From Phymorhynchus buccinoides (Eukaryota > Mollusca > Gastropoda > Neogastropoda > Raphitomidae): DNA of 64,000 bases. Numbering within the stretch: the first letter of the stretch is position 1; every line of letters begins with the position of its first letter. A program made the translations under genes and the position numbers. The notes below the pieces were generated by a model. It was not told where the DNA came from. It did no database searches and was given only the letters and a program-made list of their open reading frames with translations. The stretch is taken from contig CM065699.1 of NCBI GenBank assembly GCA_017654935.2, positions 3,785,665-3,849,664 of the forward strand. The letters are read 5' to 3'. Positions 52,866-64,000 of this stretch are shown piece by piece.

Positions 52866-53860
52866 ATATATTTCAAGAAAGGAATTCAGAAACGAAAAAA
52901 AAAATATAGGTCATCGTGCTCGTTTTTGAGTTATTGCCCTTTAAAAATGGCGGTTTGCACAAAATGTGAGCCAAAAAGTAATAAAAATGCCATGTTTTAT
53001 ACATAAAATCGCCCACGAAAAATATAATCCCAAATGACAACTTTACAAAAAACTAAAGTAACAAAGACAATTTACTAATAAACAAAATAAGCTAATAAAA
53101 AGGATAGGTCACCGAACTACTTTTACCGTTATTGACGTTTTTCTAACCCTACTCAAATATACGAATAATAGGCCTACAGGTTTAGGTATGCCCCACATGG
53201 CCGAAAGGCCAAAGAGGGCGTAAAACATTATTTTCTCTACAGGTTTAGGATCTTTATAATTTTAAATGCCCCAAATGGTCTTTTGACCCAGAGGGCGTAA
53301 AATCTCTATTTTTCTCTCTCTAGGCCTACAGGACAGCCTAGATGACTCGTACCTCACTCTGCTTCATGTTAGATCAAATTTAATTGATGAATAAACATTT
53401 CTGAGGGTTGTGTATATCTTTTCTATGAAATTTTGCTCTTTCTTCTTTTTATGTTTTTGTCCGTCACCATAGGTGAAGGACTTTGCGGTCGGCTGGTTTG
53501 TATTTTTGTTTGTTTTTGTTTTGTTTGTTGTTTGTTTGTTTTTCTGTCTGTCCCAAGGATATCTTCCGAACGGGTTGGCAGAATCGCTTCAATTTTTCTG
53601 TGGAGATGTGTCACCTTAATAGAAAGAGATCCGAACATGAATTATCAAGGTCAAGGTCATGACCTTGGCGTACGACCTTGAACCGAAAATCTTTAAGGGG
53701 CAATAACTTCCACACCGTTGGTCTTAGAGTCTTCAAATTTGGCATGGAGGTACTTTGGCTTATGCTCTTTCTGATGATGGCATACCGATCAAGGTAAAGG
53801 TCACGGTCCGGGAGATCGGTAGGCCTTGAAAGTGGTAGGGGTCTACAAACTGGGTTTTAA

Positions 53861-54082
53861 CCCCTTGACTGCCACCAACGTATTACGTACTGACCTGATG
53901 ACATCACTGATGACGTCATCAGACGAAGAGGAATAACCCTGATATGTTGGCTTTTGCTCTAACACAGTCAAGAGATTAATATCCCCAGACCATTTTGCCA
54001 GATTGGCTCTATCAGTTGTCTTTTTAGTGGCATGATTTTGTCCAATGTCTTTTTTCTTTAATTTCCTCTGGCAGCCAAGGGG
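53861..54082. mobile_element. piggyBac-like MITE nested in one foldback arm (222 bp)
   Basis: Flanked by TTAA (53857-53860 and 54083-54086). Ends CCCCTTGACTGCCA and reversed CCCCTTGGCTGCCA match at 13 of 14 bases. The opposite arm has the uninterrupted site (GTTTTAAGCTT when reversed), so this is a precise insertion with an empty-site control. CCC starts and TTAA targets are piggyBac hallmarks. Confidence 0.88.
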
Positions 54083-54344
54083 TTAAGCTTTATTTTCCAC
54101 ATTTGCACTTGACAGAAGCGCTTTACATTGTGTGTGGTACTGTATACCCTAGAGTAGAAAACATCCGAGCATACATTATCGCCATGCTGACCTTGACCTT
54201 GACGTTTGACCTTGAAAACCGACATTTCCTTCTTTGCGCTATATATGTATTCTTCAAGCTGTATCTCGTGAACTAGAAGACAGAATCTCTTCCAATTTTG
54301 TGTCAGGATGTGACACTAAGAGTATAACACAGTCGTACATAAAT

Positions 54345-54760
54345 TATCCCTTGGAAATAGAATATCGCCAATATATTTTATACTCAATGCGGGCTCTCAC
54401 TGGGAGCCAGTGCAGGGTCTTCAGTAGCTCAGTAACACTGGATCTTTTACTCTTTCTAAGGACAAGTCTGGCAGCGTGATTTTGAATGCGTTGGAGTTTG
54501 GACATCAGCTTTTCTGGAAGATCAGCCAGATCAGAGGGAGTTACAATAGTCAAGTCTAGAAAGAATTAAAGAGACGCATAGTTTGTTTGCAGAGTCAACT
54601 GAGAGATAAGAACGAATTTTGCCTATTCTTCTGAGCTGAAAGTACAAAACTTTGCAGAGGTGGTTCACGTGTACTTCCATAGTAAGGGACTGATCTAGAG
54701 AATTTCCCCAGGTTTTTTTACAGAAGAAGAAAATGGAATCTCAGATTTATGCACAGACAT
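54345..54760 (-). mobile_element. LINE fragment in the foldback loop
   Basis: Minus strand encodes KLMSKLQRIQNHAARLVL and LLKTLHWLPVRARIEYKI, an L2/CR1-like RT C-terminal region, with related but frame-broken sequence upstream to about 54760. Confidence 0.75.
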
Positions 54761-55940
54761 GGTTTTCAGTGTAATATCTTTGCATTGCTCGGATGTTTTC
54801 TACTCTAGGGTATACAGTACCACACACAATCTGAAGCGCTTCTGTCTAGTAAAAATGTGGAAAATAAAGCTTAAAACCCAGTTTGTAGACCCCTATCACT
54901 TTCAAGGCCTATCAATCTCCCGGACCATGATCTTGACCTTGATCGGTATGCCATCATCAGAAAGAGCATAAGCCAAAGTACCTCCATGCCAAATTGGAAG
55001 ACTCTAAGACAAACGGTGTGGAAGTTATGGTGTGTGTGTGTGTGATTTTCGTGTTTTCAAGGTCGTACGCCAAGGTCATGTGTACCTTTTGACCTTGATA
55101 ATTTCATGTTCGGATCTGTTGCTTTTATTAAGGTGAGCACATTGGTCCACATTAAAATTTGAAGCGATTTTCTGCCAAGGTCATGACCTTCGGATAATGA
55201 TATCCTTGGGACAGACAGAAAAAGCGATTCTGCCAACCCGTTCGGAAGATATCCTTGGGACAGACAGAAAAACAAACAAACAACAAACATACAAACGAAA
55301 ATACAAACCAGCCGACCGCAAAGTCCTTCACCTATGGTGACGGACAAAAACATAAAAAGAAGAAAGAGCAAAATTTAATAGAAAAGATATACACAACCCT
55401 CAGAAATGTTTATTCATCAATTAAATTTGATCTAACATGAAGCAGAGTAAGGTACGAGTCACCTAGGCTGTCTTGTAGGCCTATTGTTCGTAATTTGAGT
55501 AGGGTTAGAAAAACGTCAATAACGGTAAAAGTAGTTCGGTGACCTATCCTTTTTATTAGCTTATTTTGTTTATTAGTAAATTGTCTTTGTTACTTTAGTT
55601 TTTTGTAAAGTTGTCATTTGGGATTACATTTTTCGTGGGCGATTTTATGTAAAATACTTATGACATTTGTATTACCTTTTGGCTCACTTTTTGTCAATTA
55701 ATCAAAATATTATTGAACATAGCAATATATTATACATATTTTTGTCATGATTTTATCTCCTATGAATGTACTTTCCAAATATTGCTACTATTAGTCAGAC
55801 AATTGATTATAAATGGGAGGAAAAGCTGTTTATTTCAACATAACGCTATTCTGGCCATTTTGTGAAAACCGCCATTTTTAAAGGGCAATAACTAAAAAAC
55901 GAGCACAGTGACCTTTTTTTTTCATTTCTGAATTCCTTTC

Positions 55941-56343
55941 ATAATGAATAATCTGGGGCAAAGTTTCAGAATGTTTTCATTAGGTCGCCAGGTGTAGGAT
56001 ATGTCCTGAAGAAATGTGAAAGATGTAGGTTTTACAGGAATTTAGTTCAATGACAGCAAGGTGATAGTAATTCAGAGTGAAATCCAAATGCAGTGGTATT
56101 CCTTTTCGTAAAGCGCCTTCGGTAGTTTTCTTCTAGAGTTGAGAACCGGTTAAAAAATCCGAACTGGTTTAAAACCGGTTTTCCATCTTCGAACCGGTTT
56201 TACCGAACCGTTTTTTTAACCATTACTCGCATCACTAGTTTAACCTATGCAAACATATTTATTTGTCAGAATATTCACACACACACGCACGCGCACACCT
56301 ACGCACACACACACACGCGCGCACACGCACGCACGCACACGCG

Positions 56344-56438
<95 letters not shown>

Positions 56439-56809
56439 CACAATAAAGAAACGTATGACTTATGACACACACACACACACTCAACACTCAGTCAAGTCAA
56501 AGTCATACACCACCACAAACTAGAAACAGCTACTCTTGGTTTACAAACACCCAATTTGCGCTGAGAATCAGTGTTGTTCTTCGAAAAGAATTCGTTATTC
56601 TAAGAAAAACTTACTTTCAGTTTGCAGTTAAAAAAACCCGGTTCACAGCAACACGAACCGCGAAAATTTAGCACCGTTTTTTTTGTTCAAACCGATTTCC
56701 CCCCCACCTCTAGTTCCCCCTCCCCCCCCTTAAATGTTTTTTCCCCCCATTAAGCAATGTGTCATAAATAGCAGTGGTAGTTATGGTAGCTTGTGTTATT
56801 AATATCAGT

Positions 56810-56810
<1 letters not shown>
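55941..56810. other. Non-coding; CA array and possible hAT-like repeat
   Basis: A CA-rich microsatellite at about 56275-56442. On either side of it are AACCGGTT-rich ends (TAGAGTTGAGAACCGGTT near 56134 and, reversed, TAGAGGTGGGGGGGAAATCG near 56713). These could be terminal repeats of a hAT-type element, but I could not find a matching 8-bp duplication. Confidence 0.3.
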
Positions 56811-57515
<705 letters not shown>

Positions 57516-57590
57516 CAAAAAGTGACTTGTCAAATCATCCTGACCAGTGGTGAATGTCTAACCTATTTGTGTTTGCCCGTTCTGTTTCAG

Positions 57591-59384
57591 TGGTATTGTG
57601 GTCCATCAGTTCCCGAGGATGAGGGTTGTTCCCCGTCGTCCCCATGTAACCAGCCAATTTATTGGGGCGGAGGGACTGCGCTAGCCAAAGTCATGGGAAA
57701 CGGCAGTCTCAGGACTTCCATTGAACGGCTTGACTTCGCCAGCTTCAAGCTAAGGTCAAACGTGTTCAACACAGTCATTAATAAAAGCCTGGAACTGAAC
57801 TGTTCAAATTGCTATATAAATATGTGCAGACAATACAGGTACAATTACCCGCATCATAAAATTGCTGAAGATTTAGCACTTGCCCACATCAGTGCAGCCT
57901 CTGAAAGACCTCACTTCATCTCGGAGTTGTGCAAAGAAGATGCATCATCATGGTGGCGTCCTATGACAGAACTTTTGCCGCTTGTAGATGCTTCCTTGGA
58001 TGAGAAGAACTGGACTGTGCTGCCCTCTGTGTTGGATGTGCTGACAAAGAGTCAGCACAATACAGACATCATTCAACGCCTGGAAGGATGTGTGGCTCTC
58101 ATGGTGTCAAACGAATCTTCACGGCCGAGCATTGCCCCAGGCTTGCAAAAATGGATACAAAAGATTTCGCGCGAATTGATCATGCAAATGGTGCGCTCTC
58201 TGCAGACCAGGCTGGAAGGAGAATCATTGTCACTTGACGCATTGTCCGATGCCAAGCAGTGGTGTGTGAACACCTCTCATGCCCACCTGGCCTTCTTCCT
58301 GGCTGTGGTCAGCAAGGATTGGAGACTGGCCACAGCAGCGGTCACCTCAATGGATTATCTGGGAATGGACCCCACCATCCTGATCACGGCTGCTGGTATG
58401 GCCGCTAAGCCACAAGATGAAGGAGGTTCCTACTCCGATGCGATCACTATCCTGGAAACCTGTCCTTTCCAAACAATCCTTGATTCCCACGAGCTGTTGC
58501 GGGACAACATGGAGCTGAGTCATGCATGCGCGGAGCGAGGACGCTGGGGCCTGGCCCTGCTTACGCAGCAGAACAACACCAAATACCTCCTGGAGCACCA
58601 CCAGCTGTGTGAAAACACTATGGTGCTAAACTTCCTTTTAAGGAAGGCTGCAGACAATATTGAAGCGTCGGCTGATTCTGTGCTATGGTTCACTCTTTTA
58701 TACGAGCTAGTGGATGTGTGTACTTGCCAAGAAACGCTACAGTTGGCCTTGCGGACGGCAGTGACCTTTGGACAAGTGCATTCAGTGGAGGCGATAATGA
58801 ATCGTGCGGATATCCCCACCAGCTTTCAGCTCGATGGTGACGACCAGCTGCTGAATGAGGCTTTAAGAAATAGTTGTGTCGACACTGGAAGTAAGAAACA
58901 AATAGTTCGTTTGTTACTGAAGGCAGGATTTTCTGTCTTCATGAGAAGTGCAACTTCCCCTTTTCCTCGACGTGCATTGGAACATGCCTTTAGGAGCAAC
59001 ATGCCAGATGTTGTCAACTGGACCCTGGATTGTGGAACGTACTCTCACAGCACTCTGTCTTCAGTTGCTAATAGTCGGACAATAAAGCAGCGAGCACGGA
59101 AGACAAAGAAATTGCAGAAATGTTTTGAACACGTTAAGGAGGCTGCCAGCACACCTTGTAGCCTGCAACAGCTGGCTCGGCTGGAGGTGGCGCGCTGTGT
59201 TGGTCGTCACCCCGGGTATTCAGAAAGAGCTGGTCAGTTACCACTTCCCACACTTCTCAAGGACATGGTGCAGTTTAAAGACGTCCTGGAGTCCAGCACG
59301 AAGACCATCACGATCGACAAGAAAACCTTGAACTTGAAGTGCAAAATAAAAGTGAAAAGGTTGAAGAAGTCGGTTGAAAAGTAA
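57591..59384 (+). CDS. SOCS-box protein, large terminal exon (563 aa from Met at 57693)
   Basis: A strong acceptor (TTCTGTTTCAG) precedes 57591, so this is probably the last exon. The first Met in a good context (GTCATGG) is at 57693. It gives a 563-residue protein (MGNGSLRTSIERLDFASF) ending in a lysine-rich tail. Residues 490-532 form a SOCS box: a BC-box-like SLQQLARLEVARCVG and a cullin-box LPLPTLLKD (LPLP at 516-519), as in substrate receptors of Elongin B/C-Cullin5 ubiquitin ligases (family knowledge). Residues about 330-460 have ankyrin-like pieces (LLNEALRNS, QIVRLLLKAGFSVF, ALEHAFRSNMPDVVNWTL). An ASB-like architecture is likely, but the N-terminal 300 residues match nothing I recognise. 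The frame is free of stops and codon use is normal, so it looks functional. Coding could begin upstream if the exon is entered in frame from an earlier exon. Confidence 0.8.
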   Translation, partial: WYCGPSVPEDEGCSPSSPCNQPIYWGGGTALAKVMGNGSLRTSIERLDFASFKLRSNVFNTVINKSLELNCSNCYINMCRQYRYNYPHHKIAEDLALAHISAASERPHFISELCKEDASSWWRPMTELLPLVDASLDEKNWTVLPSVLDVLTKSQHNTDIIQRLEGCVALMVSNESSRPSIAPGLQKWIQKISRELIMQMVRSLQTRLEGESLSLDALSDAKQWCVNTSHAHLAFFLAVVSKDWRLATAAVTSMDYLGMDPTILITAAGMAAKPQDEGGSYSDAITILETCPFQTILDSHELLRDNMELSHACAERGRWGLALLTQQNNTKYLLEHHQLCENTMVLNFLLRKAADNIEASADSVLWFTLLYELVDVCTCQETLQLALRTAVTFGQVHSVEAIMNRADIPTSFQLDGDDQLLNEALRNSCVDTGSKKQIVRLLLKAGFSVFMRSATSPFPRRALEHAFRSNMPDVVNWTLDCGTYSHSTLSSVANSRTIKQRARKTKKLQKCFEHVKEAASTPCSLQQLARLEVARCVGRHPGYSERAGQLPLPTLLKDMVQFKDVLESSTKTITIDKKTLNLKCKIKVKRLKKSVEK

Positions 59385-59407
59385 CGTTTCCCCCTTGTTT
59401 CCATACG

Positions 59408-59530
59408 GGACTTCACTGGTGTTGCACTGCCTCCGGGCATTGCAGCCAGTATTGTTCCCACCATTTTTGTATTTACAAATGTCCCATATGCGTCTGTGAC
59501 CGAGAGGACGTAAAACATAATTTTCATCAC
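59408..59530. repeat. Dispersed 120-bp repeat, copy 1
   Basis: CGGGACTTCACTGGTGTTGC through GAGGACGTAAAACATAATTT; about 90 percent like 62987-63110 by eye. Begins about 25 bp after the SOCS-box stop codon, so it would form part of its 3' UTR. Confidence 0.85.
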
Positions 59531-59559
59531 AAGCAACGAACTATATATCCGTTTAATTT

Positions 59560-60235
59560 GAAGGGATTCTGTCCAACTATTCGGAAGATATCCTTGGGAC
59601 AGACAGAGGAGAAAAAATTATCCTCCGATTTTCAGGGTCCATCGATCTCCTTGACCTTGACCTTGATTGGGACACATTATTGGACAGTTTTAAGCTTGTC
59701 CGTCTGTACGTGTTTAAATTTGCTCAAAATGCATATTTCATGGTAAAATGGCCTTACATACAGTTATCGGTGTGTTTTGATGAAAAACTTCAGGGTTGGT
59801 CTCTTTGTCTGTCTGTCTGTTTGTCTGTCACATTGCCCAATTCTATTCATTCATAAATTTGGACGAGTTCAAAATTGGGTAAAATGGGATTAATGGTTAG
59901 GGTCTGGGTCAAGATTAGGGTTAGGGTTGCTCAAAATGCGTATTTTGGCGTTAAATGGTCGTACATGTGGTTTTCAGTATATTTTGATAAAAATTTCCAG
60001 GGTTTGTCTGTCTATCAGTCTGTTTGTCTGTATGTCTATATGTCTGTGAACGTTATAACTCAAGAACTCTTTTAGATAACAACGTGGGTGCATACTTGAG
60101 GTCAAAAGCTTGCAGAAGTTTGAATTTGGGCGAAATCAGGGTTACGGTTAGGGTTTGGGTTATGATTAGGTTTAGTGTTAAGGTTAGGGGTGCAAGCATG
60201 TGTCGCGACTGGGTCAGTTTACGCTAGTATTCTAG
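59560..60235. repeat. Diverged tandem repeat of about 200-bp units
   Basis: TTGCTCAAAATGCATATTTC and TTGCTCAAAATGCGTATTTT units, each followed by TTTTGATRAAAA, CAGGG and runs of GTCTGTCTGT. Contains short GGTTAGGGTT stretches and CTTGACCTTGACCTTG. Confidence 0.65.
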
Positions 60236-60750
60236 TTTAGTTTGTTGTTGGTAGTGATGGTTTACTTTTGTCTTCGTGTTTTAAATATGTCTTAATTTCC
60301 CTTAATTGCTTTGTAAAACATTATGTTCTAGTTTTGTTGTTGGTGGTGGTAGTAATTGTATCAAATTTATATTCATTTGAATTGAATGACGTATTCTACA
60401 CAACGACAGTAAACAAAATAATTGATTTGCTTGACCGATCATTCGATTGATTGACTGACTGACTGACTGATTAATTGATTGAAATTGATGTGAAGTTTTC
60501 CATACTTATGGTACTGTGTTTTGCCTTAAGTGCTTTGTTGCTCACGTTTGCATTGAGTATATATTTTGTGTTCTTCTTTTCTTTTCAAAATGCAAAAGGT
60601 GGCGGTCTTGGATTAGTTGGATAGTATAATTTTGAGTACATTTTGTTCATGCTTGAAAAAGCTCATGTATGCACGATAGAAATTGTACACATTTCAGGAG
60701 ACTGAAACTTTGGCGTCATGTATTGCTATTTAGTACATTTTTTTTATATT
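60236..60750. other. Non-coding spacer
   Basis: AT-rich, no coding frame or recognised repeat. Confidence 0.5.
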
Positions 60751-60754
60751 GTGT

Positions 60755-61599
<845 letters not shown>

Positions 61600-62290
61600 G
61601 GGCTAGAAATGGGCCTCGCGGACGTTTTACGCCATTTCTCGTTTGTGACTTTATATGTTTCAGGGTGATTCTACAGATAAACTATGAATTTTAACAAAAT
61701 ATGGAATGGACTTTTTTCATTCATCGAAGTAGTATAACAAAATGACATCATTGTGACTTGGTCCAGAAGATTATTTATGTAAAGGTGCAGTAATGGTAGT
61801 TGACAAATTATTCCAGTATTGAACAATTCGGTTAGAAAAGTAAAACTAACGAATAATATAAAAAAATCATTAGTAACTGGTCGTGTGAAAAATTGTGTTT
61901 GTTTGTGTGGTATTGTAGTAATTGAGTAATGCAAGACCTTTTACTTGTAAGCCTATGTTGACAATCACTAAGTAACTTATTTCTGTAAACTACTTAGCAA
62001 CGTTATCTCTTACTATTGATTGAAAACCTTTAGAAGTTATACTGTAGTTTTGAAGTCCCGTCACGATCAACGGTGTTTTCTGGTGTATTACTGTTATATT
62101 ACTGGAGGTGGGAATAAAACACGATGAGAGATTCATGCACACGTGTTTGTGTTTGTTGGTTTCTTTGTTGTTGTTTTTTAAATGGAAAGTCTGCTGACTG
62201 GCTCAGTTGCAGGCTTTATAATCTCTCTCTGCTTCTGAAGTCTTCTATCCTTTGGTCAATGTTCTTATTATTTCACAATCAGAACTTAGT
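61600..62290. other. Non-coding spacer
   Basis: AT-rich. AATAAA at about 62113 is the only possible processing signal; no gene recognised. Confidence 0.5.
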
Positions 62291-62515
62291 CCGATGGCTT
62301 GGAGTCAAAACGGACTATCTTTAGATAGTCCATTGACGTATTATTGAACTTATTACGAAAACTAATAACTTGTATTAAAAAAAAGACTGCAGAAATATAA
62401 AAAGCATAGCCCCTTTTTTATATTTATGCAGTCATTGTTTGATGCAAGTTATTAGTTTTTTGTAATATGTCCAATAATGGACTATCTAAAGATAGTTTTG
62501 ACTCCAAGCCATCGG
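62291..62515. mobile_element. Inverted-repeat element, CCGATGGCTTGGAGTC ends (225 bp)
   Basis: The left end CCGATGGCTTGGAGTCAAAA is mirrored exactly by the right end. Just inside, both ends carry the palindromic ACTATCTTTAGATAGT or its variant, and a further inverted pair (ACTAATAACTTG and CAAGTTATTAGT) follows. No clear target duplication. Confidence 0.8.
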
Positions 62516-62573
62516 TTTTTAATTTATTTAACGGCATTTGCCTCTCATTATTTTTTGCACCCCCCAGATGTAC

Positions 62574-62758
<185 letters not shown>

Positions 62759-62986
62759 TCATTTACTTACGTGTATTTTCCAAGAGAAGGGAAGTAACCA
62801 CTGAAAGTCAGTATAGCCAGTCATTCCCTAATTACTACCCTTGAGTTAGTACAGTATACTCCGCTTATAAGGAACTCGAAGGGAGCCAAATTTTTTGTGA
62901 CTTTAATATATTGTGGCGGTACCATAGCCGATGAGGTTTAACCGAGGCGTGGTTACCGCTACACCTATCTATATTGTTAAAAACTC

Positions 62987-63110
62987 GGGACTTTACTGGT
63001 GTTGCACTGCCTCCGGGCATTGCAGCCAGTATTGTTCCCACCATCTTTGTATTTACAAATGTCCCATATGTGTCTATGACCGAGAGGATGTGAAACATCA
63101 TTTTCACCAC
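62987..63110. repeat. Dispersed 120-bp repeat, copy 2
   Basis: Partner of 59408-59530 in the same orientation. It is embedded between ATACTCCGCTTATAAGGAAC (62860) and GTTCCTTATAAGCGG (63120), which are inverted relative to each other, so it may lie inside a small MITE. Confidence 0.8.
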
Positions 63111-63169
63111 CAAATGTTTTGTTCCTTATAAGCGGCTTTCCTTGTAACCGAACTTCGGTTATAAGGACA

Positions 63170-64000
63170 CTATATTCATTTTGTTTCTTATAACCCATAT
63201 TGTGAAATAAAAAGAAAGAACAAATAGTAGAAAACACAAAACACAAGCGCATTCTTCTGATGTTTTAATCAAGAGTAAAGAAATAAAAAACAAGCGATTA
63301 AATATGCAATTACTGCGCACAATTTAATAAATTGTACTTAAAAAACACATCAACACGCAATTCTGTACTGAATTTTCATCTCTATGCATTAACACATCAA
63401 CATTATGAGCTGTTGAAAAAATAAAATAGAGGGTTTGAAACAAAAAACCCTGCTTGAATAGAATTTGAAAAACAGAAATATTCTTAAACACTTTTAAAAG
63501 AATATTGTATATTTTCATGGTTCTCTCAATTCTCTCTTTCTTCGTTTCCTTTTTTCTTTCTTTCTTTCTCTTTTGGAAGTGTTTATATTTTGAGAACTAC
63601 TGGATTGCAAAGGAAAAAGTACACATCATGTGCATGTAATACTCCGCTTATAAGGTACCTGTACGATGCTAAATGTCTTGTTTTTAAACGGATCGGTTTG
63701 AAATTTGATACGTGTGTGCATCTATGTTCCATGCACATAATAAATTTTAAGCCAATCCTTTCAAAAGCAGGAGAGCTATAGCGAGACGCACATTTTGTAA
63801 TGGCAAGTTTTGCGCATTTGTAATGTCGCTCCACGCAAACGGCTGCCTTCATCGCCATTGCCCTGGCCACAGCAAGCTTCACAGCACATTGCAAGACAAT
63901 CGGTTGAGAAACGGCCAAGTTATAAGGTCCACTTTGCATTTCACACGGACAGACAGACATTTGCCTTTTTGTAATATTGATTCTGCAAAGCAAATTCTTA
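63170..64000. other. Non-coding end of window
   Basis: AT-rich. One minus-strand open frame (63993 to 63583) is cysteine- and histidine-containing but overlaps a short inverted motif (GATCGGTTTGAAATTT and its mirror AAATTTTAAGCCAATCC). I cannot support it as a gene. Confidence 0.4.

Larger units (their letters stand above)
52877..55940. mobile_element. Foldback element with arms of about 1.2 kb
   Basis: The left end GAAAGGAATTCAGAAACG mirrors the right end, reversed GAAAGGAATTCAGAAATG. Inverted matches continue through TTATTGCCCTTTAAAAATGG, CCGTCACCATAGGTGAAGGA and TTTCTACTCTAGGGTATACA. They end at an inner loop (about 54171-54786) holding a LINE fragment. Arms are diverged and each has its own insertions. 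No transposase is seen. Confidence 0.8.

Noticed and set aside
59885..60190. TTAGGGTTAGGG-like stretch as an interstitial telomere
   Set aside because: Only two or three irregular repeats, embedded in a longer dispersed repeat with other sequence.
63583..63993. 136-codon minus-strand frame
   Set aside because: No family resemblance; it overlaps an inverted motif and lies in AT-rich repeat-like sequence.

Overview
The window is eukaryotic, very repeat-rich and probably from a marine gastropod mollusc (inference). The reasons are short spliced exons with GT/AG introns, tRNA-derived SINEs of the type common in molluscs, L2/CR1-like LINEs, many small TA- and TTAA-flanked inverted-repeat elements, and very long CT, CA and AGT microsatellites. 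There are two 500-base N gaps (12504-13003 and 51001-51500), and no prokaryotic signals.

Layout. 1-12500: no host gene recognised. It holds a purine-rich minisatellite, an L2-like LINE on the minus strand with a second LINE 3' end nested in it, a minisatellite of about 90 bp per unit, a duplicated segment carrying a run of 43 G, and an alternating purine-pyrimidine CA/CG tract. 13004-32738: a giant inverted repeat. Its two arms of about 9.8 kb (13004-22868 and 22899-32738) mirror each other across a 30-bp spacer, and both carry the same six exons, SINEs, MITEs and LINE fragment. 22899-51000: a spliced plus-strand gene resembling maestro heat-like repeat family member 1 (MROH1). I can place 14 phase-compatible exons (627 codons); the 5' exons are absent and the 3' end runs into a gap. 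40957-48806: a nearly complete LTR retrotransposon on the minus strand with 839/841-bp LTRs and a CCCGA target duplication. Its single large ORF has the order Gag-protease-integrase-RT-RNase H, the unusual Gmr1-like order. 51500-56000: a LINE fragment and a 3-kb foldback element with a nested piggyBac-like MITE. 57591-59384: a second host gene, a SOCS-box protein of 563 residues, preceded by an AGT/AGC array. The rest is AGT/AGC and CT arrays and small repeats.

The most unusual signal is in the MROH1-like gene. At 11 of the 14 exons, a tandem repeat crosses a splice boundary or duplicates the exon, so slices of exon plus the authentic donor or acceptor are reiterated from 2 to about 30 times. 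One such array is in frame and retains its acceptor (exon 13, three 132-bp copies), so it could give length isoforms. Copy numbers of some arrays differ between the two palindrome arms, as expected for alleles. The inverted repeat may therefore be a head-to-head join of two haplotypes rather than a real palindrome; this must be resolved before the duplication is interpreted.
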